Positions 26,040 to 36,183 of a stretch of 64,000 nt of DNA are shown here, piece after piece. Position numbers and translations under genes: made by a program. The stretch is from positions 214,047 to 278,046 of the forward strand of contig NZ_AJYZ02000042.1 in the NCBI RefSeq assembly GCF_000272045.2, written 5' to 3'. Source of the DNA: Vibrio crassostreae 9ZC13. Lineage in GTDB: Bacteria > Pseudomonadota > Gammaproteobacteria > Enterobacterales > Vibrionaceae. The first letter of the stretch is position 1. Each line of letters starts with the position of its first letter. The notes beneath the pieces were generated by a model. It saw only the letters and a program-made list of their open reading frames with translations. It was not told the DNA's origin and made no database searches.

Positions 26040-26708
26040 TTACGCGGCTTCGAATGCGAGGGCTTTCTTCTCTACTTGGCGGAAGATCAGCGTTAGTATG
26101 CCGTTTACTGCTAAGTAGAATGCGCCGGCGATACCAAACACAGTAAGTGTGTCGTAGGTTTGGCCGTTAATACGCTGAGCGTAACCCATCAAATCCATTA
26201 TGGTGATGGTGCTTGCCAGTGACGTGCCTTTGAATACAAGAATCACTTCGTTCGAGTAAGCTGGAACGGCGCGACGTAGTGCGTATGGAAGCAACACTCT
26301 AAGCGTTGCGATTTTGTCCATACCAAGTGCGCGACATGCTTCCCACTGCCCTGCTGGAATCGCGTTGAATGCACCTCTGAACAGTAGCGTGCTATATGCT
26401 GCAGTGTTCAAAGCCAATGCTAACATTGCACAGAACCAAGGTTGACTTAACCAAGTCCACATGAAGCTTTCACGAATCCAATCGAACTGACCCGGGCCGT
26501 AATACACCAAGAAGATTTGAACCAACAATGGTGTGCCAGTGAACAGCGTGATGATGCCACGAGTGAACCAGTGAATCGCCGGTATTCTTAGAATTAGCGT
26601 TACCGTCATCAGCAGTGACAAGATACAACCAACCAGCAATGAAGCGCCTGTGAGTTGAAGACTGGTCACTAAGCCTTCAAGCATTTGAGAGAGGTATTGT
26701 TGATTCAT
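26040..26708 (-). CDS. artM: Arginine-type ABC transporter permease ArtM
   Basis: Polar amino acid ABC permease of 222 residues with about five spans. The EAA loop is [22 protein letters not shown]. In E. coli ArtM pairs with ArtQ to import arginine. It overlaps artQ by 4 nt and is last in the order artP-binding protein-artQ-artM, followed by a strong terminator. Confidence 0.85.
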   Translation of the reverse strand: MNQQYLSQMLEGLVTSLQLTGASLLVGCILSLLMTVTLILRIPAIHWFTRGIITLFTGTPLLVQIFLVYYGPGQFDWIRESFMWTWLSQPWFCAMLALALNTAAYSTLLFRGAFNAIPAGQWEACRALGMDKIATLRVLLPYALRRAVPAYSNEVILVFKGTSLASTITIMDLMGYAQRINGQTYDTLTVFGIAGAFYLAVNGILTLIFRQVEKKALAFEAA

Positions 26709-27391
26709 GCCATTGCCCCTTTGTTACCCAAACCTTGAATAGATAACTTACCATCAATCACTTTTACCAATCTTTGTGTGATTAAAGTGATGACCAAGTA
26801 GATTGCTGCTGCGGTCGCGTACCAAGTAAATGCTTCGTGCGTTGCCGCTGATGTTAGTTGTGCTTGTTTCAGCAAATCTGTTACGCCAATTAGCGAAACT
26901 AGCGCGGTATCTTTCAGTAACACTAACCATTGGTTGGTTAACCCTGGTAGTGCGTGTCTTACCGCTTGAGGTAACACGATACGAAAGAATGCACGAGACT
27001 GAGAAATACCAAGCGCGCTTGCTGCTTCTCTCTGCCCTTTGCTTACTGCTTTTAATGCACCACGCAAGGTTTGCGAAGCGTAAGAAGCAAAGATAAGTGA
27101 CAGTGCAACAACACCAGATAAGAACGGGCTCACTTCTATGAAATCGCCAGTGATCATGAACAGAACTTGTGTCGAACCAAAGTAGATAAACAGTACGACC
27201 AGAATTTCTGGTAAACCACGAACAATCGTCACAAATGCAGTCGTTGGCCATTTGATTGCAATACGACGAGACATCTCACCACTTGCAAACAAAACTGCTA
27301 GAACCAATCCAACCAATAGGCTTACGAACGCAAGCTGAACAGTCATCCAGCTTGCTTCGACGAGCCCTAAAGAGTAACCCGTTAATTCCAT
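26705..27391 (-). CDS. artQ: Arginine-type ABC transporter permease ArtQ
   Basis: Permease of 228 residues of the His/Glu/Gln/Arg family, about five spans. The coupling loop reads [24 protein letters not shown]. It lies 3 nt after the binding-protein gene and overlaps artM. Gene order and families match E. coli artPIQM; the actual substrate could be another basic amino acid. Confidence 0.85.
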   Translation of the reverse strand: MELTGYSLGLVEASWMTVQLAFVSLLVGLVLAVLFASGEMSRRIAIKWPTTAFVTIVRGLPEILVVLFIYFGSTQVLFMITGDFIEVSPFLSGVVALSLIFASYASQTLRGALKAVSKGQREAASALGISQSRAFFRIVLPQAVRHALPGLTNQWLVLLKDTALVSLIGVTDLLKQAQLTSAATHEAFTWYATAAAIYLVITLITQRLVKVIDGKLSIQGLGNKGAMA

Positions 27392-27394
27392 AAA

Positions 27395-28126
27395 TTACTT
27401 ACCGAAGTACTTGTTGAAGATCTTGTCGTATTCGCCGTTCGCTTTCACTGCTGCAAGTGCAACGTTAAGCTGATCTACAAGTTCTTGGTTGCTCTTGTTT
27501 ACTGCGATGCCAAAGCCGTTACCGAAGTACTCTTGGTTTGTTACTTGGTCGCCTACGTACGTTAGGTTGTCTTCTTTCTTGAACCATTCTGCTACAACGG
27601 CTGTGTCACCGAATACAGAATCGATACGACCGTTCTTCATGTCGATGAATGCATCTTGGTAGCTTGAGTAAGGTACCGCTGTTACGCCAGTCATTTGCTC
27701 AAGTAGGAAGCTCTGGTGAGTAGAACCGTTTTGAACGCCAACACGCTTACCTTCTAGTGCTGCTTGGTCTGCTACTTTGCCTTCGAAAGAAATGAATGCT
27801 GCAGAGTTATCGTAGTATGCGTTAGAGAAGTTCACTTGTTTAAGACGCGCTTCTGTGATGTCCATTGCCGAGATAGCGGCATCGTAACGTTTGAATTTAA
27901 GTGCAGGGATCAAGCTATCGAATGCTTGGTTGTGGAAAGTACAGGTCGCTTTCATCTCTTCACAAAGTGCGTTTGCTAGGTCTACGTCAAAACCTTGAAT
28001 TTGGTTGTTCTCATCCATGTATTCGAATGGTGCGTACGTTGCTTCCATCGCGAATTTGATTTCTTCTTGAGCTGCTGCGTTAAAAGAAGCAAGGCCGATA
28101 AGTGAAGCTAGTAGAATCTTTTTCAT
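27395..28126 (-). CDS. artI: Arginine-type ABC transporter, periplasmic binding protein
   Basis: Family 3 solute-binding protein of 243 residues. The signal peptide is MKKILLASLIGLASFNAAA. The mature start EEIKFAMEATYAPFEYMDENNQIQGFDVDLANAL is the family signature; SAMDITEARLKQVNFSNAYYDNS is the hinge and ligand region. CTFHNQAFDSL is typical of the ArtI/ArtJ group. The RBS GGAGTAAC precedes the ATG. Confidence 0.83.
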   Translation of the reverse strand: MKKILLASLIGLASFNAAAQEEIKFAMEATYAPFEYMDENNQIQGFDVDLANALCEEMKATCTFHNQAFDSLIPALKFKRYDAAISAMDITEARLKQVNFSNAYYDNSAAFISFEGKVADQAALEGKRVGVQNGSTHQSFLLEQMTGVTAVPYSSYQDAFIDMKNGRIDSVFGDTAVVAEWFKKEDNLTYVGDQVTNQEYFGNGFGIAVNKSNQELVDQLNVALAAVKANGEYDKIFNKYFGK

Positions 28127-28246
28127 TTTGTTACTCCGAATACTGTGTAATAGCGGCCTGTGGCCATTCTTATAATTTGATTGTTTTAATTGATGTTGTG
28201 TTTAGCTAGATCTAGTGAGTCAACTTTCTTTTAATAAGTGACTTAC

Positions 28247-28975
28247 TTAATGAGTCAGATACTCGGCAAACTCAGGTGTCTGCGGATTAACGAATGAATC
28301 GCTGGTGCCGTGTTCAACGATGTACCCTTTCTCTAGGTACAGAACGTGGCTAGCAATCTTCTTCGCGAAATCGACTTCATGCGTCACGACCACTTGGGTA
28401 ATGCCCGTTCCGCTCAATTCTTTAATAATGCTCACGACTTGGTTGGTGATCTCAGGATCAAGCGCCGCTGTTGGTTCATCAAACAACAACACATCCGGTT
28501 TCATCATCAGCGCACGTGCAATCGCAACACGCTGTTGTTGACCGCCAGACAGTTGAAGTGGCCAAGCGTCTGCTTTGTCGGCAAGTTGAAGTGTCTTTAG
28601 GACTTCTTGCGCTTGCTTAATCGCTTCTTGCTTATCCAAACCCGCCACTTTGGTTGGTGCTTCAATCAAGTTTTCCATCACCGTCATGTGTGGCCATAAG
28701 TTGTATTGCTGGAACACCATGCCGACTTTACGACGAAGTTTAAGCCCCTGCTTCTCTTGGATTTGGCTTGAAAAATCGAATTGCTCATTCGCAATGTCTA
28801 ATTCGCCGTTGTCCGCGATTTCAAGCAGGTTCAATACACGCAGTAATGAACTCTTGCCCGCGCCGCTTGGGCCAAGCAATACCAAGGTTTCGCCACTCTC
28901 ACAGTCGAAACTGATGTCGTGAAGAACTTGGGTATCACCGTATGATTTGTTGATGCTCTTTACTTGAATACTCAT
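28247..28975 (-). CDS. artP: Arginine-type ABC transporter ATPase ArtP
   Basis: ATPase of 242 residues from the ATG at 28975 ([14 protein letters not shown]). Walker [10 protein letters not shown], the Q-loop [13 protein letters not shown], signature [15 protein letters not shown], Walker [14 protein letters not shown] and H-loop VVTHE are all intact. An ATG five codons earlier exists; the chosen start matches the usual family N-terminus. It is first of the art operon, with a 120-bp spacer before the binding-protein gene. Confidence 0.87.
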   Translation of the reverse strand: MSIQVKSINKSYGDTQVLHDISFDCESGETLVLLGPSGAGKSSLLRVLNLLEIADNGELDIANEQFDFSSQIQEKQGLKLRRKVGMVFQQYNLWPHMTVMENLIEAPTKVAGLDKQEAIKQAQEVLKTLQLADKADAWPLQLSGGQQQRVAIARALMMKPDVLLFDEPTAALDPEITNQVVSIIKELSGTGITQVVVTHEVDFAKKIASHVLYLEKGYIVEHGTSDSFVNPQTPEFAEYLTH

Positions 28976-28990
28976 GCCACAATACTGCAT

Positions 28991-29538
28991 TAATTGTCAT
29001 TTGTTGGTTATTCTATTCAATCCGAGGTTTTATGCAAGAAAAATGTATAAAAAACTACTTTGTTGAATTTTTGTAACAAATATTCCACAAAAAACAGTCG
29101 CTATAACTGGTCTTACAACCAAAACTCACAAGTCATTGATAAAGCTAATATCGAGATAAATAGCAAACGTTTTGCTATCAATTTATAAATCATTGCACGG
29201 TTGCTTGTTTATGTGTGCACTCTCCTATCAACGCTAATTTACTTGCATAAAAATTAGGGTTAAATAGCTTGATTTCCTATCCAACTGACTGGATCAAAAT
29301 GCTTAGTTTTCCTTTAAGGTCGTTTCGAATTATTCACTTAGTGTTGATGAAATATTGGAAATTGAGTTTCCTAGGGAGCGTCACAGCGCAATAAATGCTT
29401 TAATGGGTTCGATTCTCAACAACAATTACTGCCCAGCGAACAACGCGCAGTACAGGCAATAAGTCATAAAGCAATTAGCCATAAGCAACAAGCAACAAGC
29501 CATCTATTTTTAAAGCGATAACACATTAAGGCAGTCAT
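28991..29538. other. Divergent spacer between artP and the MsbA-like gene
   Basis: No gene seen. The art promoter should lie in the AT-rich left end. Near the right end (about 29455-29503) 7-bp units AAGCCAT, AAGCAAC, AAGCAAC, AAGCCAT and related variants form a short degenerate tandem array just before the exporter gene. I could not support an ArgR box with confidence. Confidence 0.45.
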
Positions 29539-31374
29539 ATGCAAAACGATGTCTCTTCTACGCTCGACTCGAACCAGCGACAGACTCAGCGATCGACTCA
29601 ACAAGCGCCAGAACCCAAACCTGAGAAAAAAAGCCTCAGTATTTTGTTTGAGCTGAGTAAATTCATTCAGCCTTATAAAGGTCGTGTTATTGCTGCGTTG
29701 ATCGCGTTGATCTTCACAGCGAGCTTAACCCTTTCAGTCGGACACGGTATTCGTCTTCTTATCGACCAAGGCTTCAGCCAACAATCGTTGTCAGACTTAG
29801 GCAGCGCGATTCAATTCATCATGGTGGTGGTCGTGCTGATCTCGATTGGCACCTTCTTCCGCTTCTATTTGGTCTCTTCTGTTGGTGAGCGAGTAAGTGC
29901 GGATATACGCCTGTCGGTTTTCAATCATGTCGTGACGCTGCATCCAAGTTACTTCGAGACCAATGGCAGTGGCGACATCATGTCGCGCATTACTACGGAT
30001 ACCACTCTGCTTCAAAGCATCATAGGTTCATCGTTCTCTATGGCGATGCGCAGCGCGTTGATGTGTATTGGTGCGATCATCATGCTGTTTGCAACCAATA
30101 TTAAGCTGACGTTGATTGTATTGGCCTCGGTGCCGTTTATCTTGATTCCGATCCTTGTTTATGGGCGCCGTGTAAGAGCCCTATCTCGCCAAAGCCAAGA
30201 TTCCATGTCTGATGTGGGTTCTTACGCAGGTGAGGCAATTGAGCACATTAAAACGGTGCAAAGCTACAGCCGAGAAGAGCAAGAGAAAGCATCATTCGCG
30301 GTAGAAGTGGAAAAGGCGTATGAGATTGGTCGCCAGCGTGTAAAACAGCGCGCGATTCTTATTTCTGGCGTGATCGTGATTGTATTTAGTGCTATTTCAG
30401 GCATGCTTTGGGTAGGCGGCAGTGATGTTATCAACGGCACTATGTCGGCTGGTGACTTAGCCGCGTTTGTGTTCTACGCAATTATGGTTGCTTCATCGTT
30501 AGGTACGATTTCTGAAGTGATGGGTGAACTGCAACGCGCGGCAGGTGCGACCGAGCGATTAATCGAGATCCTACAAGTTGAAAGCCATATTGTTGCGCCA
30601 GTTGCGAATCCAACTTCGCTTGCTAACGTAACGCCAGAAGTTGCATTTGATGATGTGACCTTCTGTTATCCATCAAGACCGGACCAACCCGCAACAAGCA
30701 ACCTCACGCTTACTGCCCATGAAGGCAAAGTGTTGGCACTGGTTGGCCCGTCTGGCGCAGGTAAAACTACCCTGTTCGAACTGCTGCAACGTTTCTACGA
30801 CCCACAAGTGGGTAAGGTCACCTTAGGCGGTGTTGAACTGAATCAGTTTGATCCTAACGAGCTAAGAAAGCAGATGGCATTGGTGCCGCAACAACCTGCT
30901 CTGTTCAGTAACGATGTGTTCCATAACATTCGCTACGGCAACCCGCAGGCAACAGACGAGCAAGTGATCGAAGCGGCGAAGAAAGCGCACGCACACGAGT
31001 TCATTCAAAACCTACCTGATGGCTACAACAGCTTTCTTGGTGAACGTGGTGTAAGGCTTTCTGGTGGGCAGAGACAACGTATTGCTATCGCACGTGCCAT
31101 CTTGAAAGATCCAAATATTCTATTGTTGGATGAAGCAACCAGCGCACTAGACAGTGAAAGTGAGCATCACGTACAACAAGCGTTAGAAGAGTTAATGCGT
31201 GGCAGAACGACGATCATTATCGCCCATCGATTATCAACAATTAAACACGCCGACCAAATTGCGGTGCTCGATAAAGGACAACTAGTAGACATCGGCGACC
31301 ACCAGTCTCTCATCAATAGCTGCGAATTGTACCAACGCTTGGTTGAGCTGCAATTCAAACACCTTAGTGCCTAA
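29539..31374 (+). CDS. MsbA-related ABC exporter (permease-ATPase fusion)
   Basis: Half-transporter of 611 residues: a charged N-terminal tail, six membrane spans (about residues 50-340) and an ATPase domain with Walker A GPSGAGKTT, signature LSGGQRQRIAIARAI, Walker B NILLLDEATSALD and IIIAHRLST. It belongs to the MsbA-related exporter group, which probably moves a lipid or hydrophobic molecule outward as a homodimer. True MsbA is usually beside lpxK, which is not seen here, so a paralogue is more likely. It stands alone. Confidence 0.83.
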   Translation: MQNDVSSTLDSNQRQTQRSTQQAPEPKPEKKSLSILFELSKFIQPYKGRVIAALIALIFTASLTLSVGHGIRLLIDQGFSQQSLSDLGSAIQFIMVVVVLISIGTFFRFYLVSSVGERVSADIRLSVFNHVVTLHPSYFETNGSGDIMSRITTDTTLLQSIIGSSFSMAMRSALMCIGAIIMLFATNIKLTLIVLASVPFILIPILVYGRRVRALSRQSQDSMSDVGSYAGEAIEHIKTVQSYSREEQEKASFAVEVEKAYEIGRQRVKQRAILISGVIVIVFSAISGMLWVGGSDVINGTMSAGDLAAFVFYAIMVASSLGTISEVMGELQRAAGATERLIEILQVESHIVAPVANPTSLANVTPEVAFDDVTFCYPSRPDQPATSNLTLTAHEGKVLALVGPSGAGKTTLFELLQRFYDPQVGKVTLGGVELNQFDPNELRKQMALVPQQPALFSNDVFHNIRYGNPQATDEQVIEAAKKAHAHEFIQNLPDGYNSFLGERGVRLSGGQRQRIAIARAILKDPNILLLDEATSALDSESEHHVQQALEELMRGRTTIIIAHRLSTIKHADQIAVLDKGQLVDIGDHQSLINSCELYQRLVELQFKHLSA

Positions 31375-31554
31375 CTATTGAGTGGATGTGCAACTAAGTA
31401 ACTGACATTGTGTGGTTTCAAGCTTCAAAAACTTAAATCACGCGTGTTGCAGTTTTGTTAATTTAGCGGTAGGGTTTTTATTCCAATAACAACTTATTCC
31501 GATGAAGGATAAGTAAATAACGTTAATTACACAGATAACAATAAGAGAGTTCGC

Positions 31555-32019
31555 ATGGAAGCACTATTATCTGACTACCCGGTAGTAACAGAAATCCCTG
31601 TCGCTTGGGGAGAAATGGACGCACTCAATCACGTTAACAACGCCGTATATTTTCGCTATTTCGAAACCGCTCGCTTAGATTTTTTCAAGCACGTTGAGTT
31701 GATGGAAGAGATGGCGATTACCAAAGTTGGCCCTGTTCTTGGTGACACTTACTGTAAGTATTTCCGCCCAGTCACGTATCCAGATACCTTGATGGTCGGC
31801 TCACGTGTTACCGATATTCAAGATGACCGATTCACCATGGAATACGCGATTGTCAGTAAGGCTCAACAGAAACTGACGACCGTTGGCACTGCGACTATCG
31901 TGATGTTTGATTTTGCTTCGAACCAGAAAGCCCTGCTCTCGCTGCGCTTAACCAATGAAATCGAAAAGATGAACACGTTGAAGAGCCCATGCTTCAAACA
32001 AGAAACAGTGACGGAATAA
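31555..32019 (+). CDS. 4HBT-family acyl-CoA thioesterase
   Basis: Hotdog-fold thioesterase of 154 residues. The catalytic segment is WGEMDALNHVNNAVYFRYFETAR with the aspartate of the YbgC/4HBT active site (here MDALNH). It probably hydrolyses acyl-CoA. AGAGAG precedes the ATG. A perfect terminator follows at 32063. Confidence 0.83.
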   Translation: MEALLSDYPVVTEIPVAWGEMDALNHVNNAVYFRYFETARLDFFKHVELMEEMAITKVGPVLGDTYCKYFRPVTYPDTLMVGSRVTDIQDDRFTMEYAIVSKAQQKLTTVGTATIVMFDFASNQKALLSLRLTNEIEKMNTLKSPCFKQETVTE

Positions 32020-32062
32020 CGTATTCGCTGATTGAGAAAGACTCAGAAAGTTTCAGACATTA

Positions 32063-32095
32063 AAAAGGCCACTCGATTGAGTGGCCTTTTGTTTA
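32063..32095 (+). terminator. Terminator after the thioesterase gene
   Basis: AAAAGGCCACTC (32063-32074) pairs perfectly with GAGTGGCCTTTT (32079-32090) around a GATT loop, followed by GTTTATT. Confidence 0.9.
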
Positions 32096-32123
32096 TTGGT
32101 TCAGAGTGCTTATAAGCGGTTGA

Positions 32124-32235
32124 GCGTTATAAACCTTGAACGCTCTTTGCGTTAGAAGCTATAAGCCTTACAGCCCATAGACATTGAACCCTATAAACCT
32201 TGTACGCTATAGACCTTGCACCCTATAAACCTTGA
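32124..32235 (-). repeat. 16-bp degenerate tandem repeat over the stop of the U32 gene
   Basis: Seven consecutive 16-bp units. On the minus strand they begin TCAAGGTTTATAGGGT, GCAAGGTCTATAGCGT, ACAAGGTTTATAGGGT and then diverge. The first unit contains the last sense codons and the TAG stop (32223-32225) of the upstream gene. The array fills the space to the thioesterase terminator. Confidence 0.85.
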
Positions 32236-34478
32236 ACGTACTGAGCATTAGTTCGAACTTCAACCATCTGCTCTAGGTTCTGTTGTGAACCTTCAACGCC
32301 GTTCAGTAGCGCTTCGAAATGCTTGATAAGCTCAACTTTGTCTTTCACTTCTTTAGAACCTGCACCGATGTTGGTTAGGTCAATGAAGAACTCGTCGAAC
32401 AGACCAGAGAAGTCAGTTACTGCGTCGTGGTTCAAGAACTGCTCGTGGTTGTAAATGCTTGGGTAGCCACCCTTCTGTTTATCAACCGCAAAAGAGATGC
32501 CTTTCACGTTGGTAATCGTGGTCGCTTTCTCACACTTCAACATACAACCTGCTTCGATGCTTGGCTTGTTACAACCCACGGTTCTTTGGAAGAAACACTG
32601 ACGGCTGGTCATCATCAAGATTGGGTGGTAAATGCTGTAGAACAGTTTGAAGTTCTCTGGGCGACGAATATGACGAATCTGACCTTTGTTGATCTCGTTC
32701 GAAATGAATGCGCCTGCACAGTTCAGCTCTTCTTTCAGAGTAACCAGTGCGTGAGAGTTGGTCGTGTTCATGAACGGGCCTGCAACCCACTCAATACCCA
32801 TCTCGTAAGCTTTGTAAGCAATACCCGTGTTGTTGGTTACGATGCGAGCTGGCTTGATCTCTTCAAGAATACGAACCGCTTCGTCGTAATCTTTACCGAT
32901 CAATACCGCTGGGAACCAAGGAATCAAACGTGGGTTTGCTGCCAAGATGTCGATGTACTTGTTACAACGCTTCTTGAAGCTTTCTGGAAGTTTGAAGTAA
33001 ACATCCGCGTCAGTCACGTCACACAGGTGTAAGTCTTCTACATCGGCGATAAGCATCGACATAGTCGGCTTCTCGTTCACTTTAGGGTGCTGAGGCAGTG
33101 CTGGCACTTCAACGTGCTTAATCACTTCCACAGAGCCGTTCAGAATGAAGTCGATCTCGTCTTTTAGGTCTGAAACTTCTTTTAGAGGAATCAACAAGCC
33201 TGCATCCACTTCACTGAAGTCGTGGCTTTCTAGCGTGTGAACTGCACTCTTCACGTTTTTGAAGCGCTTCTCAAGTAGCTCTTGAGTAATCGCCTTCTCT
33301 TCAACCGCTTTCAATAGCGATTTAGATTGAAGAGTAAAGTTCTCTTTTGGCGTGTTCACAGTCACCGTAAATGGTTGACCCACTTTTGCGCTGAACGACA
33401 GTGCTACTGGTGTCTTGCGAATATCAAGGAACTCGATCTTGTCACGCATTTCGTTACCAAGAACGTCTTTCGCTTGGTGAAGTTCGTTGGTCACTTCTTG
33501 AATCTGTACAACTGAGATTTCGTTGTTCTGCTCCGTCGCTTTTTCAACAGCGTAGTTCATGCTGTTGTCGCGCGGGTTATCGATGAACATGTCTTTCGTT
33601 AGGTTGCCCTTTAGGAAAGAGTTGGTGAAATCACGGTTGAATACTTTGTGTAGGTTCGAATCGTCTTCGATCAACAAACCACTTTCTACAAAGCTATCAA
33701 TCTGTTTACGCCATGTGTCTACCACAGTGTAAACGTAGTGTGCGCCTTTAATACGGCCTTCTACTTTCAATGAGTCGACTTTCGCATCAACCAATTCAGG
33801 TAGGTCGTAGTAAGCTGAGTTATCTTTCAGGTTAAGCGGGAACTTGTTGCCCGCGTTGGTGATTTCGTACTCATCACGACACGCTTGGCTACAACGACCA
33901 CGGTTACCTGAGTTACCCACACTTACTGAGCTTGAGTAACATTGACCAGAGAATGCGATACACAGAGCGCCGTGTACGAACACTTCGGTTAATACGTCGT
34001 GATCGTGTGCCACTTCCGTCAGCATCTTGATTTCAGGCAGGTTCAACTCACGAGACAAGTTAACGCGCGTCGCGCCAATCTTAGACAAGAACTTAATCTG
34101 ACCTTCGTTGTGCGTAGTTAACTGAGTCGACGCGTGAACGTCTAACGATGGGAAATGCTTCTTAACCAGGTTGAATAAACCCAAGTCTTGAACAATGATG
34201 CCGTCCACTTTGGTGTTCACAAGCTGGTTCAGCAGTTTGGTGATGCTCTTAGTCTCGTGCTCCAGTAGCACAACGTTAAGAGTCAGGAACACTTCACAGC
34301 CGTATTCATGAGCAAGGCGAATCACACCATTCAATTCGTCTAACGACAGGTTAGAGGCTCTGTTACGAGCGTTGAATGTGTCTAAACCACAATAAACTGC
34401 ATTAGCACCCGCTACGATGGCGGCTTTTATCGCTTCTACATCGCCACCTGGGGCTAATAACTCAATTTTTCTGCTCAT
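32223..34478 (-). CDS. Peptidase U32 family protein, RlhA/TrhP-like RNA hydroxylation enzyme
   Basis: Large U32 protein of 751 residues. The N-terminal TIM-barrel-like part starts IELLAPGGDVEAIKAAIVAGANAVYCG and contains the family cysteines in SGQCYSSSVSVGN-x-GNRGRCSQACR plus later cysteines (SRQCFFQRTVGCN, GCMLKCEK), which probably hold an iron-sulfur cluster. The family members RlhA and TrhP hydroxylate 23S rRNA C2501 and tRNA U34. The length is closer to RlhA with its DUF3656 extension than to TrhP. The C-terminus ends in a tandem repeat. The start at 34478 has no strong RBS but fits the family N-terminus. Confidence 0.82.
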   Translation of the reverse strand: MSRKIELLAPGGDVEAIKAAIVAGANAVYCGLDTFNARNRASNLSLDELNGVIRLAHEYGCEVFLTLNVVLLEHETKSITKLLNQLVNTKVDGIIVQDLGLFNLVKKHFPSLDVHASTQLTTHNEGQIKFLSKIGATRVNLSRELNLPEIKMLTEVAHDHDVLTEVFVHGALCIAFSGQCYSSSVSVGNSGNRGRCSQACRDEYEITNAGNKFPLNLKDNSAYYDLPELVDAKVDSLKVEGRIKGAHYVYTVVDTWRKQIDSFVESGLLIEDDSNLHKVFNRDFTNSFLKGNLTKDMFIDNPRDNSMNYAVEKATEQNNEISVVQIQEVTNELHQAKDVLGNEMRDKIEFLDIRKTPVALSFSAKVGQPFTVTVNTPKENFTLQSKSLLKAVEEKAITQELLEKRFKNVKSAVHTLESHDFSEVDAGLLIPLKEVSDLKDEIDFILNGSVEVIKHVEVPALPQHPKVNEKPTMSMLIADVEDLHLCDVTDADVYFKLPESFKKRCNKYIDILAANPRLIPWFPAVLIGKDYDEAVRILEEIKPARIVTNNTGIAYKAYEMGIEWVAGPFMNTTNSHALVTLKEELNCAGAFISNEINKGQIRHIRRPENFKLFYSIYHPILMMTSRQCFFQRTVGCNKPSIEAGCMLKCEKATTITNVKGISFAVDKQKGGYPSIYNHEQFLNHDAVTDFSGLFDEFFIDLTNIGAGSKEVKDKVELIKHFEALLNGVEGSQQNLEQMVEVRTNAQYVQGL

Positions 34479-34570
34479 TTTTGAAGTCGCTCACTTACTT
34501 ATAATTTTTAAGCCGCGTATTCTACCCACATCACGATCTCTTTACCACCGTACAACACTTTTCAAACTAA

Positions 34571-35245
34571 ATGACCTCAATAATGCCGAACGAATCCGAT
34601 CTACCTATCCTTTATTCTTTACGCCGTTGCCCTTATGCAATGCGCGGACGAATGGGCATCGCACTATCACAGCAAAAAGTGTTACTTCGAGAAATCGTTA
34701 CCAAAGACAAGCCTAGCGAACTATTGGCCAGTTCGCCAAAAGGAACAGTGCCTGTATTGGTGTTACCCAATGGACAAGTCATTGAACAGAGCTTGGATGT
34801 GATGAACTGGTCACTTCAACAAAACGATCCTCAAGATCTTCTGCGTTCAAGCAATCCAACGCTTAGCGAACAAGTTCAGCAGCTCATTAAAACCAACGAT
34901 GAAGAATTTATTGGTCACTTAGAAAGGTATCGTGCATCGGTTCGTTACCGAAACATCGATGTTGAACAACGCCGACAAGCCTGCGAAACCTTCATTAAGC
35001 AGTTAGAAGTGCGACTTACCGATCAGCCCTACTTTTTTGGAGAAAGCCCAAGCTTGGCCGATTTTGCGGTGATGCCTTTCGTCAGTCAGTTTGTGCGAGT
35101 CGAAAAGAAGTGGTTTGTGAAATCGGAATATCAAAACGTAGGACGTTGGTTAAGAGCGCACCTTGAAAGTAAGCTCTACACCCAAGTCATGAAGCAATAC
35201 CCTTTGTGGAATGAAACCAAGCACGATTGTCTTTTTGGTGGATAA
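34571..35245 (+). CDS. Glutathione S-transferase family protein
   Basis: GST-like protein of 224 residues. The thioredoxin-fold N-terminus has LRRCPYAMRGRMGIAL with a CPYA motif, unlike a Tyr/Ser-type GST, followed by GTVPVLVLPNGQVIEQSLDVM and an all-helical C-terminal domain with FFGESPSLADFAVMPFV. It diverges from the U32 gene. Confidence 0.8.
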   Translation: MTSIMPNESDLPILYSLRRCPYAMRGRMGIALSQQKVLLREIVTKDKPSELLASSPKGTVPVLVLPNGQVIEQSLDVMNWSLQQNDPQDLLRSSNPTLSEQVQQLIKTNDEEFIGHLERYRASVRYRNIDVEQRRQACETFIKQLEVRLTDQPYFFGESPSLADFAVMPFVSQFVRVEKKWFVKSEYQNVGRWLRAHLESKLYTQVMKQYPLWNETKHDCLFGG

Positions 35246-35424
35246 TGGTAATTCAAGGATAGAGAAAGCGTAGTAATCAAGATAAGTACGTGACACTGTA
35301 TCTTCTTTGTAATGAGCAGATATTCAAAGGCTTAACTGGGTTTCCGTTGTCTCTTTACCGGTAACTACTGTCTCTTAACTGGCAAACACAGTCTAAGCTA
35401 AGCCTTTTGTTCATTTTAACCTGA

Positions 35425-35874
35425 TCACTGAATCGCTATCGAAATCTCGACTTCAGTTTCACCTTTGTATAGTTCAAAATCTGTCGTGTAAGTTCTCACA
35501 TGTGGGCAGTCAGCAGCGCTGAAATACGCCCACACTTCACCCCATAGGTCGATCACAGCTTGTGGTAATTCACCTTCAGCAGAAAACGTTAAGTATTTAC
35601 CTGATTGTATTGCGGTTTCTACAAGCGTATCAACATTCTGATCCGTAAGTGCATTAGTACACGCGATAACATCAAATTCGCCCGTAAAGTCAGACTCGTA
35701 GTTAGTGTAAACGCCATACACTTTTGAATCCGGTGTTAATTTCGGAAATGCTTGGTCAAAAAAGCCCTGCCACAATTGCCCTATCTTGGCTCTTGCTGGG
35801 TCCATCTCATCGGTATTGGTGGTTCTTACTGAAAAACCATACGCCTTTACGGCTTCTATCGTTTCAACTTTCAT
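35425..35874 (-). CDS. Cass2-type effector-binding (GyrI-like) protein
   Basis: GyrI/BmrR-like effector-binding domain of 149 residues without a DNA-binding domain. The pattern YGFSVRTTNTDEMDP...IGQLWQGFFD...VYGVYTNYESDFTGEFDVIA fits the integron-associated Cass2 family, whose members bind cationic drugs in Vibrio cassettes. It starts a long run of minus-strand small genes. The preceding 180 bp toward the GST gene hold nothing recognisable. Confidence 0.78.
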   Translation of the reverse strand: MKVETIEAVKAYGFSVRTTNTDEMDPARAKIGQLWQGFFDQAFPKLTPDSKVYGVYTNYESDFTGEFDVIACTNALTDQNVDTLVETAIQSGKYLTFSAEGELPQAVIDLWGEVWAYFSAADCPHVRTYTTDFELYKGETEVEISIAIQ

Positions 35875-35941
35875 TCGTTCTATTCCTAAGCCAATTGACG
35901 ATCTAACTGTATTGAATCCAATGTTTTATAAGATAACGATG

Positions 35942-36175
35942 CTAATCTTGTATCTCTTTATGGCCACATTTTTCACAGACAAGGTGACGAGAAAACTCAT
36001 CCATTGACGCGACAAACGGGCCAAGGAACCAACCTTTTATCATGCCTGCCCAAAACTCGCTTCGCTTTTGGTTAGGTTTCTCTGCAAACGCACTCGTCTT
36101 TCTGACCAACACAACAACATGTTGTGTCTCTTCTCTGCACGCGGTGCAATAGCATTGTTCTATGGTGTTATTCAT
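35942..36175 (-). CDS. Small twin-CxxC zinc-ribbon-like protein
   Basis: 77 residues from the ATG at 36175 (MNNTIEQCYCTACREE). Two cysteine pairs, CTAC and CEKC, flank a hydrophobic middle (FWAGMIKGWFLGPFV), suggesting a metal-bound ribbon. It lies 8 bp after the Rof-like gene and may be co-translated. Two other proteins in this window (39997 and 42403) share the layout CxxC, about 40-60 residues with a hydrophobic stretch, CxxCG. Confidence 0.62.
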   Translation of the reverse strand: MNNTIEQCYCTACREETQHVVVLVRKTSAFAEKPNQKRSEFWAGMIKGWFLGPFVASMDEFSRHLVCEKCGHKEIQD

Positions 36176-36183
36176 TTGAAAGC

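Noticed and set aside
26754-27251. Minus-strand 165-codon ORF
   Set aside because: Out-of-frame shadow inside artQ.
28991-29120. ArgR boxes upstream of artP
   Set aside because: Several ATTCA/TGAAT-like words occur, but no convincing pair of 18-bp ARG boxes could be defined by eye.
32427-33032. Plus-strand 201-codon ORF
   Set aside because: Antisense shadow of the U32 gene; no RBS and low-complexity translation.
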